Shown here: piece after piece, positions 4,567-12,400 of the stretch
Position numbering within the stretch: position 1 is the stretch's first letter
How the letters are laid out: every line of letters starts with the position of its first letter
Assembly (NCBI GenBank): GCA_910586315.1
Contig: CAJUIP010000060.1
Span: 1-14,929 of the forward strand
DNA: 14,929 bases
DNA from: an uncultured Lachnospiraceae bacterium
GTDB lineage: Bacteria > Bacillota > Clostridia > Lachnospirales > Lachnospiraceae
Reading direction: 5' to 3'
Position numbers and translations under genes: made by a program
The notes under the pieces: generated by a model
The model's input: the letters and a program-made list of their open reading frames with translations, nothing else
Database searches by the model: none
Told to the model about the DNA's origin: nothing

Positions 4567-6474
4567 TCAGATTCCCTCTTCCCTCAGCATTTCCAGAAAC
4601 CCTTCCAACGTCATCCGCCCCAGGTCCCCTTCCTCACGCTTCCGGATGCAGACGCTGCGCTCCTGTGCTTCCTTCTCCCCCAAAATCACCATATAGGGAA
4701 TCCCTTCCGTCTGGGCCGTCCTGATTTTATAACCGATTTTCTCGCCCTTTTCGTCGATCTCACAGCGCAGCCCTTCTTCCTTCAGAGCCCTCTCGATTTC
4801 CCCCGCATATGCCATATATTTATCCGAAATAGGCAGAATCTTCACCTGCATCGGAGCCAGCCAGAGCGGGAATCTGCCGGCGTAATGCTCGATCAGGATC
4901 CCGATAAACCGCTCCAAGGAACCGAATATGGCGCGGTGTATCATCACGGGCCTGTGCCTTTCGCCGTCCGTACCGGTGTATTCCGCGCCGAACCGCCGGG
5001 GAAGCTGGAAGTCCACCTGGATGGTCCCGCACTGCCAGGTACGCCCGATGGAATCCTTCAGATGAAAATCAAGCTTGGGGCCATAGAACGCCCCGTCCCC
5101 CTCGTTTACCACATAGGGAATCCCCATGGCCTCCACGGCGCTGCGCAGGGCATCGGTGGCAAGCTCCCATTCCTCCTGGCTTCCAATGCTGTCCTGGGGC
5201 CTGGTGGACAATTCCACATGATAGGCAAAGCCGAATTTCGTATAAATCTCATGGATGAGCCCGGCCACCTTCTGAATTTCCTCCACCATCTGCTCCTTTG
5301 TCATGAAAATATGGGCGTCGTCCTGAGTACACTCCCTCACGCGCATGAGTCCGTGGAGCGTGCCTGATTTCTCATGGCGGTGAATCAGCCCCAGCTCCGC
5401 CAGACGAAGAGGCAGCTCCCGATAGGAGCGGGGTTCCGACTGGTAGACCAGCATACCCCCCGGGCAGCTCATGGGCTTGATGGCGTACTCCCTCCCGTCC
5501 ACCGCGGTGGTATACATTTTATCCCGATAATGCTCCCAGTGCCCCGACACCTCCCACAGCTTCCTGTCCAGCATCACCGGCGTGGAAATCTCCTGATATC
5601 CCTCCCGTCGATGCAGGCCTCTCCAGTAGTCCAGCAGAAGGTTTTTCAGAATCATTCCCTTCGGCAGGAAAAAGGGAAGCCCCGGCCCTTCCTCCGCCAG
5701 CAGAAAGAGCCCCAGCTGCCGCCCCAGTTTTCTGTGATCCCTTCGCTTAGCCTCCTCCAGCGTAAGCAGATATTCTTCCAACAGAGAAGCCTTCGGAAAG
5801 GAAATCCCGTAAATCCGGGTGAGCATTCTCCCCCTCTCGTCGCCCCTCCAATAGGCGCCGGCCACGGACAGCAGCTTCAACGCCCTGATATGGCAGGTAT
5901 TGGAAATATGGGGGCCTGCACAGACCTCCGCATACTCCCCCTGCCTATACAAAATAATCTTCTCCCGGAACGAATCGCCTGCCGTATCCTGCCCATCGGC
6001 ACAAACCGTCCCGCATATGCTCTGCTCTTCGTCCGTACCATCACCCCCACATATGCCTGGCTCTTTACCCGCACCATCGCCTCCGCATATGCCCGGCTCC
6101 TTGTCCGCACCATCGCCTCTGCCCGAACATCCGCGGAGCAGTTCCAACTGATAGAACTCCCCCCTTTCTTTCATGTACCTTTCCGCTTCCGCCCTCTCCG
6201 TTTCCCAAACCTGAAGGGACAGGGACTCCCCCGCAATTTTCTTCATTTCCTCCTGAATTTTCTCCAAATACTCCTCAGAAAAGGGAAATGCGAACTCAAA
6301 ATCGCAGTAAAATCCATTCTCTGCCGTCTGCCCGCCCGCGCATTTCGCGCCCGGATACAGGCGCTTCACCGCCTGGGCGAGCACATGGGCGCTGGTATGC
6401 CAGAACGCCTCCCTTCCCTTCGCATCCTCAAAATCTCTTTCCTCCATTTTCCCGTTTTGCAGCAGAACCTTCAT
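4567..6474 (-). CDS. thrS: Threonyl-tRNA synthetase without TGS domain, with repeat insertion
   Basis: Class II synthetase charging tRNA-Thr with threonine, 635 residues. The editing (second additional) domain has its metal/catalytic motif H26-x3-H30 (HTSAH) and partner C185/H189 (CAGPH). The catalytic core shows MSCPGGM, HRHEKSG with motif 2 (RVRECTQDDAHIF), and motif 3 (MIHRAIFGSLERFIG); the Cys and two His of these segments match the zinc ligands of known ThrRS. The C-terminal anticodon-binding domain begins near LWLAPMQVKILPI. The N-terminal TGS domain of E. coli-type ThrRS is absent. Residues 116-168 are an extra Gly/Asp/Cys-rich segment with three 12-residue repeats; H30 to C185 is about 50 residues longer than in E. 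coli. Removing it leaves about 582 residues, which I recall as usual for TGS-less clostridial forms. The start at 6474 follows AAGGAAAGGAG. A T-box leader precedes the gene. It may be a second ThrRS in the cell. Confidence 0.95.
   Translation of the reverse strand: MKVLLQNGKMEERDFEDAKGREAFWHTSAHVLAQAVKRLYPGAKCAGGQTAENGFYCDFEFAFPFSEEYLEKIQEEMKKIAGESLSLQVWETERAEAERYMKERGEFYQLELLRGCSGRGDGADKEPGICGGDGAGKEPGICGGDGTDEEQSICGTVCADGQDTAGDSFREKIILYRQGEYAEVCAGPHISNTCHIRALKLLSVAGAYWRGDERGRMLTRIYGISFPKASLLEEYLLTLEEAKRRDHRKLGRQLGLFLLAEEGPGLPFFLPKGMILKNLLLDYWRGLHRREGYQEISTPVMLDRKLWEVSGHWEHYRDKMYTTAVDGREYAIKPMSCPGGMLVYQSEPRSYRELPLRLAELGLIHRHEKSGTLHGLMRVRECTQDDAHIFMTKEQMVEEIQKVAGLIHEIYTKFGFAYHVELSTRPQDSIGSQEEWELATDALRSAVEAMGIPYVVNEGDGAFYGPKLDFHLKDSIGRTWQCGTIQVDFQLPRRFGAEYTGTDGERHRPVMIHRAIFGSLERFIGILIEHYAGRFPLWLAPMQVKILPISDKYMAYAGEIERALKEEGLRCEIDEKGEKIGYKIRTAQTEGIPYMVILGEKEAQERSVCIRKREEGDLGRMTLEGFLEMLREEGI
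6011..6118. repeat. 36-bp tandem repeat, three copies inside thrS
   Basis: Units lie at 6011-6046, 6047-6082 and 6083-6118, each starting CC-CATATGC. On the minus strand they encode GDGADKEPGICG, GDGAGKEPGICG and GDGTDEEQSICG. The two units nearest the gene start are nearly identical; the third is more diverged. All are in frame within the editing domain region. Confidence 0.9.
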
Positions 6475-6540
6475 AAAATCCCTGCTCCTTTCCTTTTTGT
6501 TGCCGCCTGCCTGGCAGGCCCATCGGTTACCTTCACAACA

Positions 6541-6584
6541 TAAGAAAAGCACCCATAAGACTATCCCAATAGCCCTAAGGGTGC
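6541..6584 (-). terminator. T-box intrinsic terminator before thrS
   Basis: On the minus strand GCACCC (6584-6579) pairs with GGGTGC (6554-6549). Inside is a further CTAT/ATAG stem, and TTTTCTTA follows at 6548-6541. The 5' arm overlaps the antiterminator, giving the expected either/or switch. Confidence 0.88.
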
Positions 6585-6800
6585 ATCTGCACGGTTCCAC
6601 CTTAACTTTTCACTTCGGATTCCAGCAAATCCTATCCTTTAACGCAGGCGTACGGCAGCGCTTACCTCCGGAATATCCGGACTTTCGGCGCTGCGGCTCA
6701 GGAATGGTTTTCGTCCATGCCTTTCATAAACAGCTTCCACCATGCGCTGTTCTCTCTGGATGATGCCGCATAAACTACTCTTTCCGTCGTCGCTTTTCTT
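6541..6800 (-). promoter_or_regulatory. T-box riboswitch, threonine type
   Basis: The leader of thrS. On the minus strand AAGGTGGAACC-GTGC-AGAT-GCAC-CCTT (6603 down to about 6578) is a canonical T-box antiterminator, with outer AAGG/CCTT and inner GTGC/GCAC helices. The GCACCC strand is shared with the competing terminator. Further upstream the Stem I landmarks are CAGAGAGA (near 6760) and CGACGACGGAAAGAGTAG (near 6777-6795). The probable specifier codon is ACC at 6708-6706, in the context GAAAACCATTCCTGAGC. ACC is a threonine codon and fits the downstream gene. Uncharged tRNA-Thr should pair with it and stabilise the antiterminator, switching thrS on when threonine is short. The specifier was assigned by position in the motif, not by folding. 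Confidence 0.9.
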
Positions 6801-6814
6801 ATATTGTTGCAATT

Positions 6815-6843
6815 ACCTTACCAGACTTCCGGGGCTTTGTCAA
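6815..6843 (-). promoter_or_regulatory. Promoter for the thrS T-box transcript
   Basis: Perfect TTGACA (6838-6843 on the minus strand), a 17-bp spacer, then TAAGGT (6815-6820), a poor -10. Its position places transcription start just ahead of the T-box Stem I. TATAAG lies further on but is too far from the -35. Confidence 0.55.
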
Positions 6844-6988
6844 CCACTCTGTAAAAGTTTCACAGTACAAAAACAGCACAGAAAAATATTGAAAAGCGGC
6901 CCGAAGTGTGATAAGCTGAGCCTAAACAGATTTTCTATGGAAAAAGATTCTGAAAATCAAATTGTATTGTCACGCGTTACGAACATCC

Positions 6989-7963
6989 TTACAGAACACC
7001 GTTTTCTAAAAATACAATTTTCCTGTGCAGTTTCTCTCTCAGCCTAACCATCCAATCTGGTTCATTCGGGTATTCCTCGTCAATGCAGCGAATTAACCTT
7101 GCATAAGAATATAAATTACAGAACCTTCGCATCAGCTTTAACTTTTCAGCATAATCTGGTTCTAACATTTTTACGCTTTGATACCCCCGCAGGAAAGAAG
7201 CTTTTGTGATTGATTTCCTGTCTGCCGGAATATTCTCCAGCAATGCATCCAGAGCCTGCTCCAAATCCAGCAAAAAGAAGTGATACATACCATCTTCAAA
7301 GTCAATTACTGTGCAGCATTGCCTGGTTTCATCCCAAAATACGTTATCCGGCTCAAAATCGTAATGAACCAATCCAAAAGAATCTTTTGTCTGAGGAAGC
7401 ATATCCAACGCCTGCTGTACTTCCGCCAACTCAACCAGCATTTTGTTGGGGGCATGGTATGTTTCAAGCGTTTTCCCAATCCACAGCAGGACATCACGAT
7501 ATGTCCATTTTCTGATTTCCGGAGAATATTCGGCAGATAACATATGAAGCTGTCCAAGAGCCTTTCCATACGCATACACAATAGATTCGTTACACTCGGT
7601 ATCTTCGATCGGAATTCCGTCAATCCCCTTAAAAACACTGGCATAATATTTTCCCCAAACGGAATCAAGCGTTATGACAAGTTCACCTGAATTGGATGTA
7701 ACCGGAATTACGGCAGGATAGCTCCTGCTTTGCAGATAACACAAAAAGTCCAATTCACCTTTTAGATTGTCTTCCATTTTCTCCGTCGCAGGAGATAAAC
7801 GCAGAAAACGCATATTTCCCTGCCATAAGAAAGGATAAACCGCATTTGATGAAATTCTGAAATGCTGCAGGCAATCACCAAGAGTCTCTGTATCATATTC
7901 CCAATTTTTCAATGCATACTTTGCAAGGTCATAGTTTTCATATAAATATTTTAATTTCAGCAT
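6989..7963 (-). CDS. APH/homoserine-kinase-like phosphotransferase
   Basis: A 324-residue protein with the aminoglycoside phosphotransferase/choline kinase fold (phosphotransferase enzyme family). The catalytic loop is H200-x-D202-x4-N207 in LVHYDFEPDNVFWD, and the metal-binding motif (DFG equivalent) is D221 in VIDFEDG. The N-terminal lobe contains an FLRLSPAT segment, which matches the homoserine kinase/YihE (SrkA)-like branch. It should phosphorylate a small molecule or protein with ATP, but the substrate cannot be read from the sequence, and resistance should not be assumed. The ATG at 7963 follows AAAGGACTTAT. A promoter lies at 8120-8148. An inverted repeat (AAATTGTATT 6959-6968 with AATACAATTT 7011-7020) straddles its 3' end. 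Confidence 0.85.
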   Translation of the reverse strand: MLKLKYLYENYDLAKYALKNWEYDTETLGDCLQHFRISSNAVYPFLWQGNMRFLRLSPATEKMEDNLKGELDFLCYLQSRSYPAVIPVTSNSGELVITLDSVWGKYYASVFKGIDGIPIEDTECNESIVYAYGKALGQLHMLSAEYSPEIRKWTYRDVLLWIGKTLETYHAPNKMLVELAEVQQALDMLPQTKDSFGLVHYDFEPDNVFWDETRQCCTVIDFEDGMYHFFLLDLEQALDALLENIPADRKSITKASFLRGYQSVKMLEPDYAEKLKLMRRFCNLYSYARLIRCIDEEYPNEPDWMVRLREKLHRKIVFLENGVL

Positions 7964-7996
7964 ATAAGTCCTTTCTGAAGCACTGGCTTCTATCCG

Positions 7997-8062
7997 TTAA
8001 TATAAATTCACCTCATATATTTCGGATTTATCACGACTCATATTCTTCTGATATGCTTTCAT
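7997..8062 (-). CDS. 21-residue ORF with strong ribosome binding site
   Basis: Between the promoter at 8120-8148 and the phosphotransferase start at 7963 lies an ATG at 8062 preceded by GAGAGGAGGCGATTGAC, an unusually good ribosome binding site. It opens a 21-codon frame starting MKAYQKNMSRDKSE and ending at TAA (7997-7999), 33 bases before the phosphotransferase ATG. It could be a leader peptide, a small protein, or the stub of a deleted gene. There is no codon run suggesting amino-acid attenuation. Confidence 0.35.
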   Translation of the reverse strand: MKAYQKNMSRDKSEIYEVNLY

Positions 8063-8119
8063 GTCAATCGCCTCCTCTCGATAACAATGTACTGCAGCTT
8101 ATTTTAATGTATCAACATG

Positions 8120-8148
8120 ATTATACCCTAAAAAACAGGGCATAGCAA
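8120..8148 (-). promoter_or_regulatory. Promoter upstream of the phosphotransferase
   Basis: TTGCTA (8143-8148 on the minus strand), a 17-bp spacer, then a perfect TATAAT (8120-8125). The spacer contains the small dyad CCCT-GTTTTTT-AGGG (8127-8141 region), which might be an operator. The start would fall about 150 bases before the phosphotransferase. Confidence 0.65.
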
Positions 8149-8381
8149 CCGCCACACCCCACATTTTTTATCGTTCCAGCGACTTCTCGATTTTTTGTTT
8201 CTGTCCTTTCAGATTTTGGTTCTCATACAGATTATTTCTCTTTTCAGAATTGATTCATTCGCTTCAACTGCGCCCGTACTCCCTCCTGACAATTCTGCGC
8301 CCAGCCCCCATCTACCTCCTGCCATAATCGAAATCACATTGATCCAGGAACGCCCTGGCCATCAGCGTCGTGCCGATCTGA
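8149..8381. other. Spacer after hsdR, no confident gene
   Basis: Fragments on the minus strand look weakly protein-like in different frames (for example LMARAFLDQCDFDYG near 8340-8295 and AQNCQEGVRAQLKRMNQF near 8300-8245). None has a start, and stops interrupt them, so this may be the debris of a lost gene. No clear hairpin with a T run follows the hsdR stop. Confidence 0.3.
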
Positions 8382-11300
8382 TTATTTCAGCAGACAAGAC
8401 TCCGATGTTCCGCTATTACCTTCTTCATACTGTGTCCGAGCTTCCGCCACCATAGACAAATTCTGCGGTATTTCATATATATAAGCACCTGTCGCATCCA
8501 AAGCCTTTATGTCCTTCTTCCTCATCTCCCGATACACAACCTCCGCCAGCGCGCTCATGATCGCATTATACTTAACCGTATCCTCGAACAAGCTCTGATA
8601 GGATTCCTGTGCCTCCATATATCCGTCCTGTGCTGCCGCACCAAACGCTTTAGGGAAAATGCTTTCAACAAAAATCTGCGGATCAGAGGACTGTGCCATC
8701 TTTTTCAACTTCTTATCGGAAAGCAGTTTATCTCGGAGTGCCGACAGAATAACCTTGTCCCCCTCCGTAAAATTACCCTTAAATTTCTCATTGATTTTCG
8801 CAATCACTTCGTCCAAAGGCGTTTTTTCATCCATGCCTTTCACGCCTTTGTGCTTGGCAGGCACATATGCGCTCTTTGTTTCTTCCAGAGCAATTTCACC
8901 CTGAAATGTCTTTTGCAGTTTGTAATATTCCAGCTTCAGTTTACCTTCCAAGTCAATCAGTTCTACAGGGTCTTTCGGTAATAAACCGATTAAGTAGGAG
9001 CAAAATACATATTCCTTCTGTAACTCCTTATCAAACATCCGAAGAATCTGCGATATATAGCTATACCATTTCATCAGATTGCGAACCAGTCTGCGGAATT
9101 GGTATCTTTCGTTCTGCGTCTTTTTATTGTAACGGTTGGAAACAGGAAGCAAAATACTGCTCATTCGCCCCATTGCCCTGTCATCCTGTCTGCCTTTTTT
9201 ATAATACTCGTCTGTAAAAGCTTTGATATCCTCATCTGAGTATATACCATACGCCCGCAATTCCCGTTGTGTCTGATACAATAAGTCCGCGTTTACTTCT
9301 TCCTGCAGGAAAGTTTCCTGGTAAAACGGCTGAAATGCGTCCTTTATATCCTCTGCCTTGTTCACAAAATCCAGCACAAAAGTATCTGTCTTGCCCTCGC
9401 AGGTGCGGTTCAGCCGGGATAAGGTCTGCACTGCTTTTACATTCTTTAACTTCTTGTCCACAATCATCGTATGCAAAAGCGGCTCATCAAACCCTGTCTG
9501 ATACTTTTCCGCTACAACCAGCACATTAAAACTGTCATGGAACTCCGCCTTGGTCTGATTCTCTGAAATATGCGAACCGTCTTTGCGCACATTCAGCTTT
9601 GATTCCGTGTATTCCTCTCCCTTATCGCCAATCGAACCGGAAAAAGCCACCAGAATATCCACATCGTCATATTTCTTCTCTTCAATGTATCGTTTGATTT
9701 CGTGGTAATAGCGGACAGCAGCCAGTCTTGAGGATGTGATCACCATCATCTTTCCTTTGCCGTCAATCTTATGTCTTGTGGTACTCTTAAATGTCTCTAC
9801 AATAATCTGTGATTTCTGGCTGATATTATAAGGGTGCAGTTCCTGATATTTACGGATAACCTTTGCCGCTCTGCTGGACGGAACATCCGGATTGTCTGTC
9901 ATGGTCTTCGCAATTCTAAAGCAGGTATTGTAGGTCATATAATTTTGAAGGACATCAAGAATAAACTCCTCCTCAATCGCCTGCCTCATGCTGTATATAT
10001 GGAACGGATGGAAAGAACCATCCTCCTGCTCCTGTCCAAACATTTCCAGCGTGGTCGCTTTTGGCGTTGCAGTAAATGCAAAAAAGGATAGATTCTTATG
10101 CTTTCCCTGAGCAATCATTTCTTTTACAAGCCTGTCCTCCGGATCAACTTCTTCCTCCGCCAGGCCTTCACGCTCCGCATACTCCCGCAGGGCTTCTTCC
10201 GTATCTGCCAGCGCAGTCTTTAATTTAAGGGCTGAACTGCCTGTTTGGGAAGAATGCGCCTCATCTACAATCACCGCAAAGCACCTTCCATTAGCTCTAT
10301 TGACTTCTGTATAAATTACCGGAAACTTTTGCAGAGTCGTAACAATAATACGCACACCGTCATTGATTGCCCTTTTCAAATCCTGAGAATTTTTATCCTC
10401 ACCTATGGTTTCTATGGCGCCCAACTTATGGTCGAATCCTGAAATTGTCTCCTGAAGCTGTGCGTCCAATACAGTGCGGTCTGTCACAACGATTACACTG
10501 GAAAATATGGGCTTATTGTTCTCATTGAAAAGCGAGGCAAGGCGGTATGCTGTCCATGCAATCGAATTGGATTTGCCGGAACCGGCGCTATGTTGAATAA
10601 GGTAATTCTTACCTGCCCCATTTTGCCGTACATCTGTCACAAGCCTTCGAACAACATCTAACTGATGATAGCGTGGGAATATCAATGTTTTGTTTTTCTG
10701 CAGATGGATAAACTTCTGGATAATATCCAGCATACTGTCTTTCTGAAATATATTTTCCCAAAGATATGCCGTGGGATATCCGTCCGGATTGGGCGGATTA
10801 CCCGCACCGCCATCAGAACCTGCCCCATTAGAGCCTTGATTAAAAGGTAAGAAACAGGTGTCTTTTCCTGCCAGTTTTGTTGTCATCCAGACTTCCGTAT
10901 GGTCTACGCAAAAATATGCTAAAATTCTCTTATTAAACTGAAAACATATCTCTCGCGGGTCTCTGTCGTACATCCATTGGGTCCTGGCATGATCCACATT
11001 CTGCCCTGTGTACTGATTCTTCAATTCAAAAGCAAACACAGGAATACCATTTACCACAAGCACCATGTCCACAGATTTTTTGGTATCCGCAGAATAATAC
11101 CATTGCCGATAACACTCAACTTCATTTTCTGCATACTGCATCCCTGCCGTATCGTTCAATGCAGACTCCGGCTTAAAATAGCAGACTTTAAAGGTAGTGC
11201 CTCTGTGCTTGAATCCGTTTCGCAGGACGTGCAGCACTCCGTCCATATCACAGGCATTATGAAAAGCAACACAGAATTTGCGTACTGGGTCTATGTTATT

Positions 11301-11486
11301 CTGTCGTTCAAATACCGCCCACTCCCTCGGTTGGGTGCGTTTTATAAAAGAAATCAGTTTATCCGGATATAAACCCAGCTTCGGGCTGTATGCTCCATTT
11401 CCCTTTGTATATCTGCTTTCAGCTGATACAAGAAAAGCCTCAATATCTGATTCAAACTGCTTTTCTGTGGTAACTGTTATCCCCAT
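8382..11486 (-). CDS. hsdR: Type I restriction enzyme, restriction (R) subunit
   Basis: A 1034-residue motor and nuclease subunit of a type I restriction enzyme. It should translocate DNA with ATP after HsdM/HsdS recognise an unmethylated site, then cut. The N-terminal nuclease carries the PD-(D/E)xK pattern as D140 and E154-x-K156 (VDMVLVV...AFELKNQ). The helicase motifs follow: Walker A HSAGSGKS (299-306), DEAH box (408-411, VDEAHSSQTG), FTATP (471-475) and motif VI QTLSRLNR (687-694). A Gly/Asn/Pro-rich loop near residues 217-236 joins nuclease and motor. The C-terminal helical part is complete. I chose 11486 because ACGGAGGAAG lies upstream; the frame runs on to 11627 but then overlaps the preceding gene. 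It lies 80 bases after the kinase/toxin gene, with no visible terminator between them, so the two are probably cotranscribed. All motifs are intact. Confidence 0.96.
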   Translation of the reverse strand: MGITVTTEKQFESDIEAFLVSAESRYTKGNGAYSPKLGLYPDKLISFIKRTQPREWAVFERQNNIDPVRKFCVAFHNACDMDGVLHVLRNGFKHRGTTFKVCYFKPESALNDTAGMQYAENEVECYRQWYYSADTKKSVDMVLVVNGIPVFAFELKNQYTGQNVDHARTQWMYDRDPREICFQFNKRILAYFCVDHTEVWMTTKLAGKDTCFLPFNQGSNGAGSDGGAGNPPNPDGYPTAYLWENIFQKDSMLDIIQKFIHLQKNKTLIFPRYHQLDVVRRLVTDVRQNGAGKNYLIQHSAGSGKSNSIAWTAYRLASLFNENNKPIFSSVIVVTDRTVLDAQLQETISGFDHKLGAIETIGEDKNSQDLKRAINDGVRIIVTTLQKFPVIYTEVNRANGRCFAVIVDEAHSSQTGSSALKLKTALADTEEALREYAEREGLAEEEVDPEDRLVKEMIAQGKHKNLSFFAFTATPKATTLEMFGQEQEDGSFHPFHIYSMRQAIEEEFILDVLQNYMTYNTCFRIAKTMTDNPDVPSSRAAKVIRKYQELHPYNISQKSQIIVETFKSTTRHKIDGKGKMMVITSSRLAAVRYYHEIKRYIEEKKYDDVDILVAFSGSIGDKGEEYTESKLNVRKDGSHISENQTKAEFHDSFNVLVVAEKYQTGFDEPLLHTMIVDKKLKNVKAVQTLSRLNRTCEGKTDTFVLDFVNKAEDIKDAFQPFYQETFLQEEVNADLLYQTQRELRAYGIYSDEDIKAFTDEYYKKGRQDDRAMGRMSSILLPVSNRYNKKTQNERYQFRRLVRNLMKWYSYISQILRMFDKELQKEYVFCSYLIGLLPKDPVELIDLEGKLKLEYYKLQKTFQGEIALEETKSAYVPAKHKGVKGMDEKTPLDEVIAKINEKFKGNFTEGDKVILSALRDKLLSDKKLKKMAQSSDPQIFVESIFPKAFGAAAQDGYMEAQESYQSLFEDTVKYNAIMSALAEVVYREMRKKDIKALDATGAYIYEIPQNLSMVAEARTQYEEGNSGTSESCLLK

Positions 11487-11566
11487 GCTTCTTCCTCCGT
11501 AAATCGCTTTCCCATAAGATTGCTGCATGTAGCGACTTTTCCCCTTTTTACTCTCACGAATATTAA

Positions 11567-12172
11567 CTACTCTATTATCTGATTCAAATTTTTTCTTTCC
11601 ATATCCGAAATATCCGTCAAAGCGCATATATCTTCATAACGCCAGTCATCACATTCATCAAAAAATACCTGTCCTTTTCGTTTCTTAAATATGCGAAAAG
11701 GTCTGCTGGCAGAATTGTCATATATATGGCAAATATCGCAGACTTTGACCACCTCCTTCACCAGCGCCAACGCCTTATCATATCGCGCAATTATCTTTTC
11801 TTCCGGCACACTATGTCCACCGGATTCCACCCTTGCCCTTACACGCCATACATTAATTATGGAATCCGCTGTCAAAATATAATAGCAGCGAATAAAATAT
11901 CCCTTTTCCTTTGCTCTTTTTAATAGCTTCAAGTTCCGTTCTGTTGACAGCACTGTTTCAAAACAAAATTCCTGCATTTGTTCCAAATGCTCTTCCCGCT
12001 GCTTTTCTGCTAATTGTGCCGCTTCTAAATCAGAACATTTTAAGTATTTTTTTATTTCGTCCGCGTTAATATAGTCCATTGGCGGTTTCAATAATTGTGT
12101 AAATGTACTTTTTCCGGAACCGTTTGGGCCTGCAAAAATAACAATTTCAGGCTTCCTTTGAAATTCGCTCAC
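11567..12172 (-). CDS. Zeta-toxin-like P-loop kinase (COG4185 type)
   Basis: A 201-residue P-loop protein. Walker A is GPNGSGKST (15-23), the strand YINADEI (34-40) carries the conserved Asp38, then CFETVLS and the Arg-rich lid RVRARVESGGHSVPEEKI. This set matches the zeta toxin/COG4185 family, whose best known members phosphorylate UDP-N-acetyl sugars and block cell-wall synthesis. Short members like this one have other or unknown substrates, so the target is open. The start is GTG at 12172, chosen because AAAGGAG lies seven bases upstream, inside the 3' end of the preceding small gene (26-bp overlap). That overlap and order fit a toxin-antitoxin pair. It sits between hsdS and hsdR in the same direction, so it probably shares their transcript. 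All expected active-site residues are present and there is no truncation. Confidence 0.85.
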   Translation of the reverse strand: MSEFQRKPEIVIFAGPNGSGKSTFTQLLKPPMDYINADEIKKYLKCSDLEAAQLAEKQREEHLEQMQEFCFETVLSTERNLKLLKRAKEKGYFIRCYYILTADSIINVWRVRARVESGGHSVPEEKIIARYDKALALVKEVVKVCDICHIYDNSASRPFRIFKKRKGQVFFDECDDWRYEDICALTDISDMERKNLNQIIE

Positions 12173-12368
12173 TATAACGCTCCTTTCGCATCCTTCTTCC
12201 CACCTCTATTCGAGTCCCGTCCTCATTTTCCTGATATATGATCTGGCTTTCCCTGTCATATATCACCACCGGAACCCCTAATGCCCTGTTTTTCTCTAAC
12301 TCAATTCTTACTGCCTCATTTGCTCGCTTAATAACTGCTTCATCTGGAATATAGTCTTCTCGTTTCAT
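12147..12368 (-). CDS. Small protein upstream of the kinase, probable antitoxin
   Basis: A 73-residue charged protein (start MKREDYIPDEAV), containing PVVIYDRESQIIYQENEDG and an Arg-rich end. The ATG at 12368 follows AAGGGAG. Its last 26 bases overlap the GTG start of the zeta-like kinase, and the kinase's ribosome binding site lies within it, so the two should be translationally coupled. I recognise no DNA-binding helix-turn-helix. The role as antitoxin is inferred from position, size and partner, as zeta-like kinases are often preceded by a small gene of this kind. It could instead be a partner that controls the kinase's activity. A palindrome with a -10-like hexamer lies 33 bases upstream. 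Confidence 0.65.
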   Translation of the reverse strand: MKREDYIPDEAVIKRANEAVRIELEKNRALGVPVVIYDRESQIIYQENEDGTRIEVGRRMRKERYSERISKEA

Positions 12369-12400
12369 GGTATGCTCCCTTCTTTTCCGATCATCTGTTT

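Noticed and set aside
4513..5367. Plus-strand open frame of 284 codons opposite the thrS 3' end
   Set aside because: It runs through the terminator hairpin and is antisense to the anticodon-binding and core domains; no recognisable protein text.
5374..6543. Long plus-strand open frame (389 codons) opposite thrS
   Set aside because: It is the antisense shadow of the synthetase, with a Pro/His/Arg-rich translation and no domain; the minus-strand protein has all ThrRS motifs.
6959..7020. Terminator for the kinase gene from the AAATTGTATT/AATACAATTT inverted repeat
   Set aside because: The stem is all weak pairs with a 42-base loop, and it straddles the stop codon; no T run follows at the right place.
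6989..7963. Aminoglycoside resistance gene
   Set aside because: The fold is shared with many metabolic kinases and the N-terminal text resembles the homoserine kinase/YihE-like branch; substrate cannot be read from sequence.
11487..11627. Longer start for hsdR
   Set aside because: The extension overlaps the 3' end of the kinase gene and is basic, low-quality text; a good ribosome binding site sits at the ATG at 11486.
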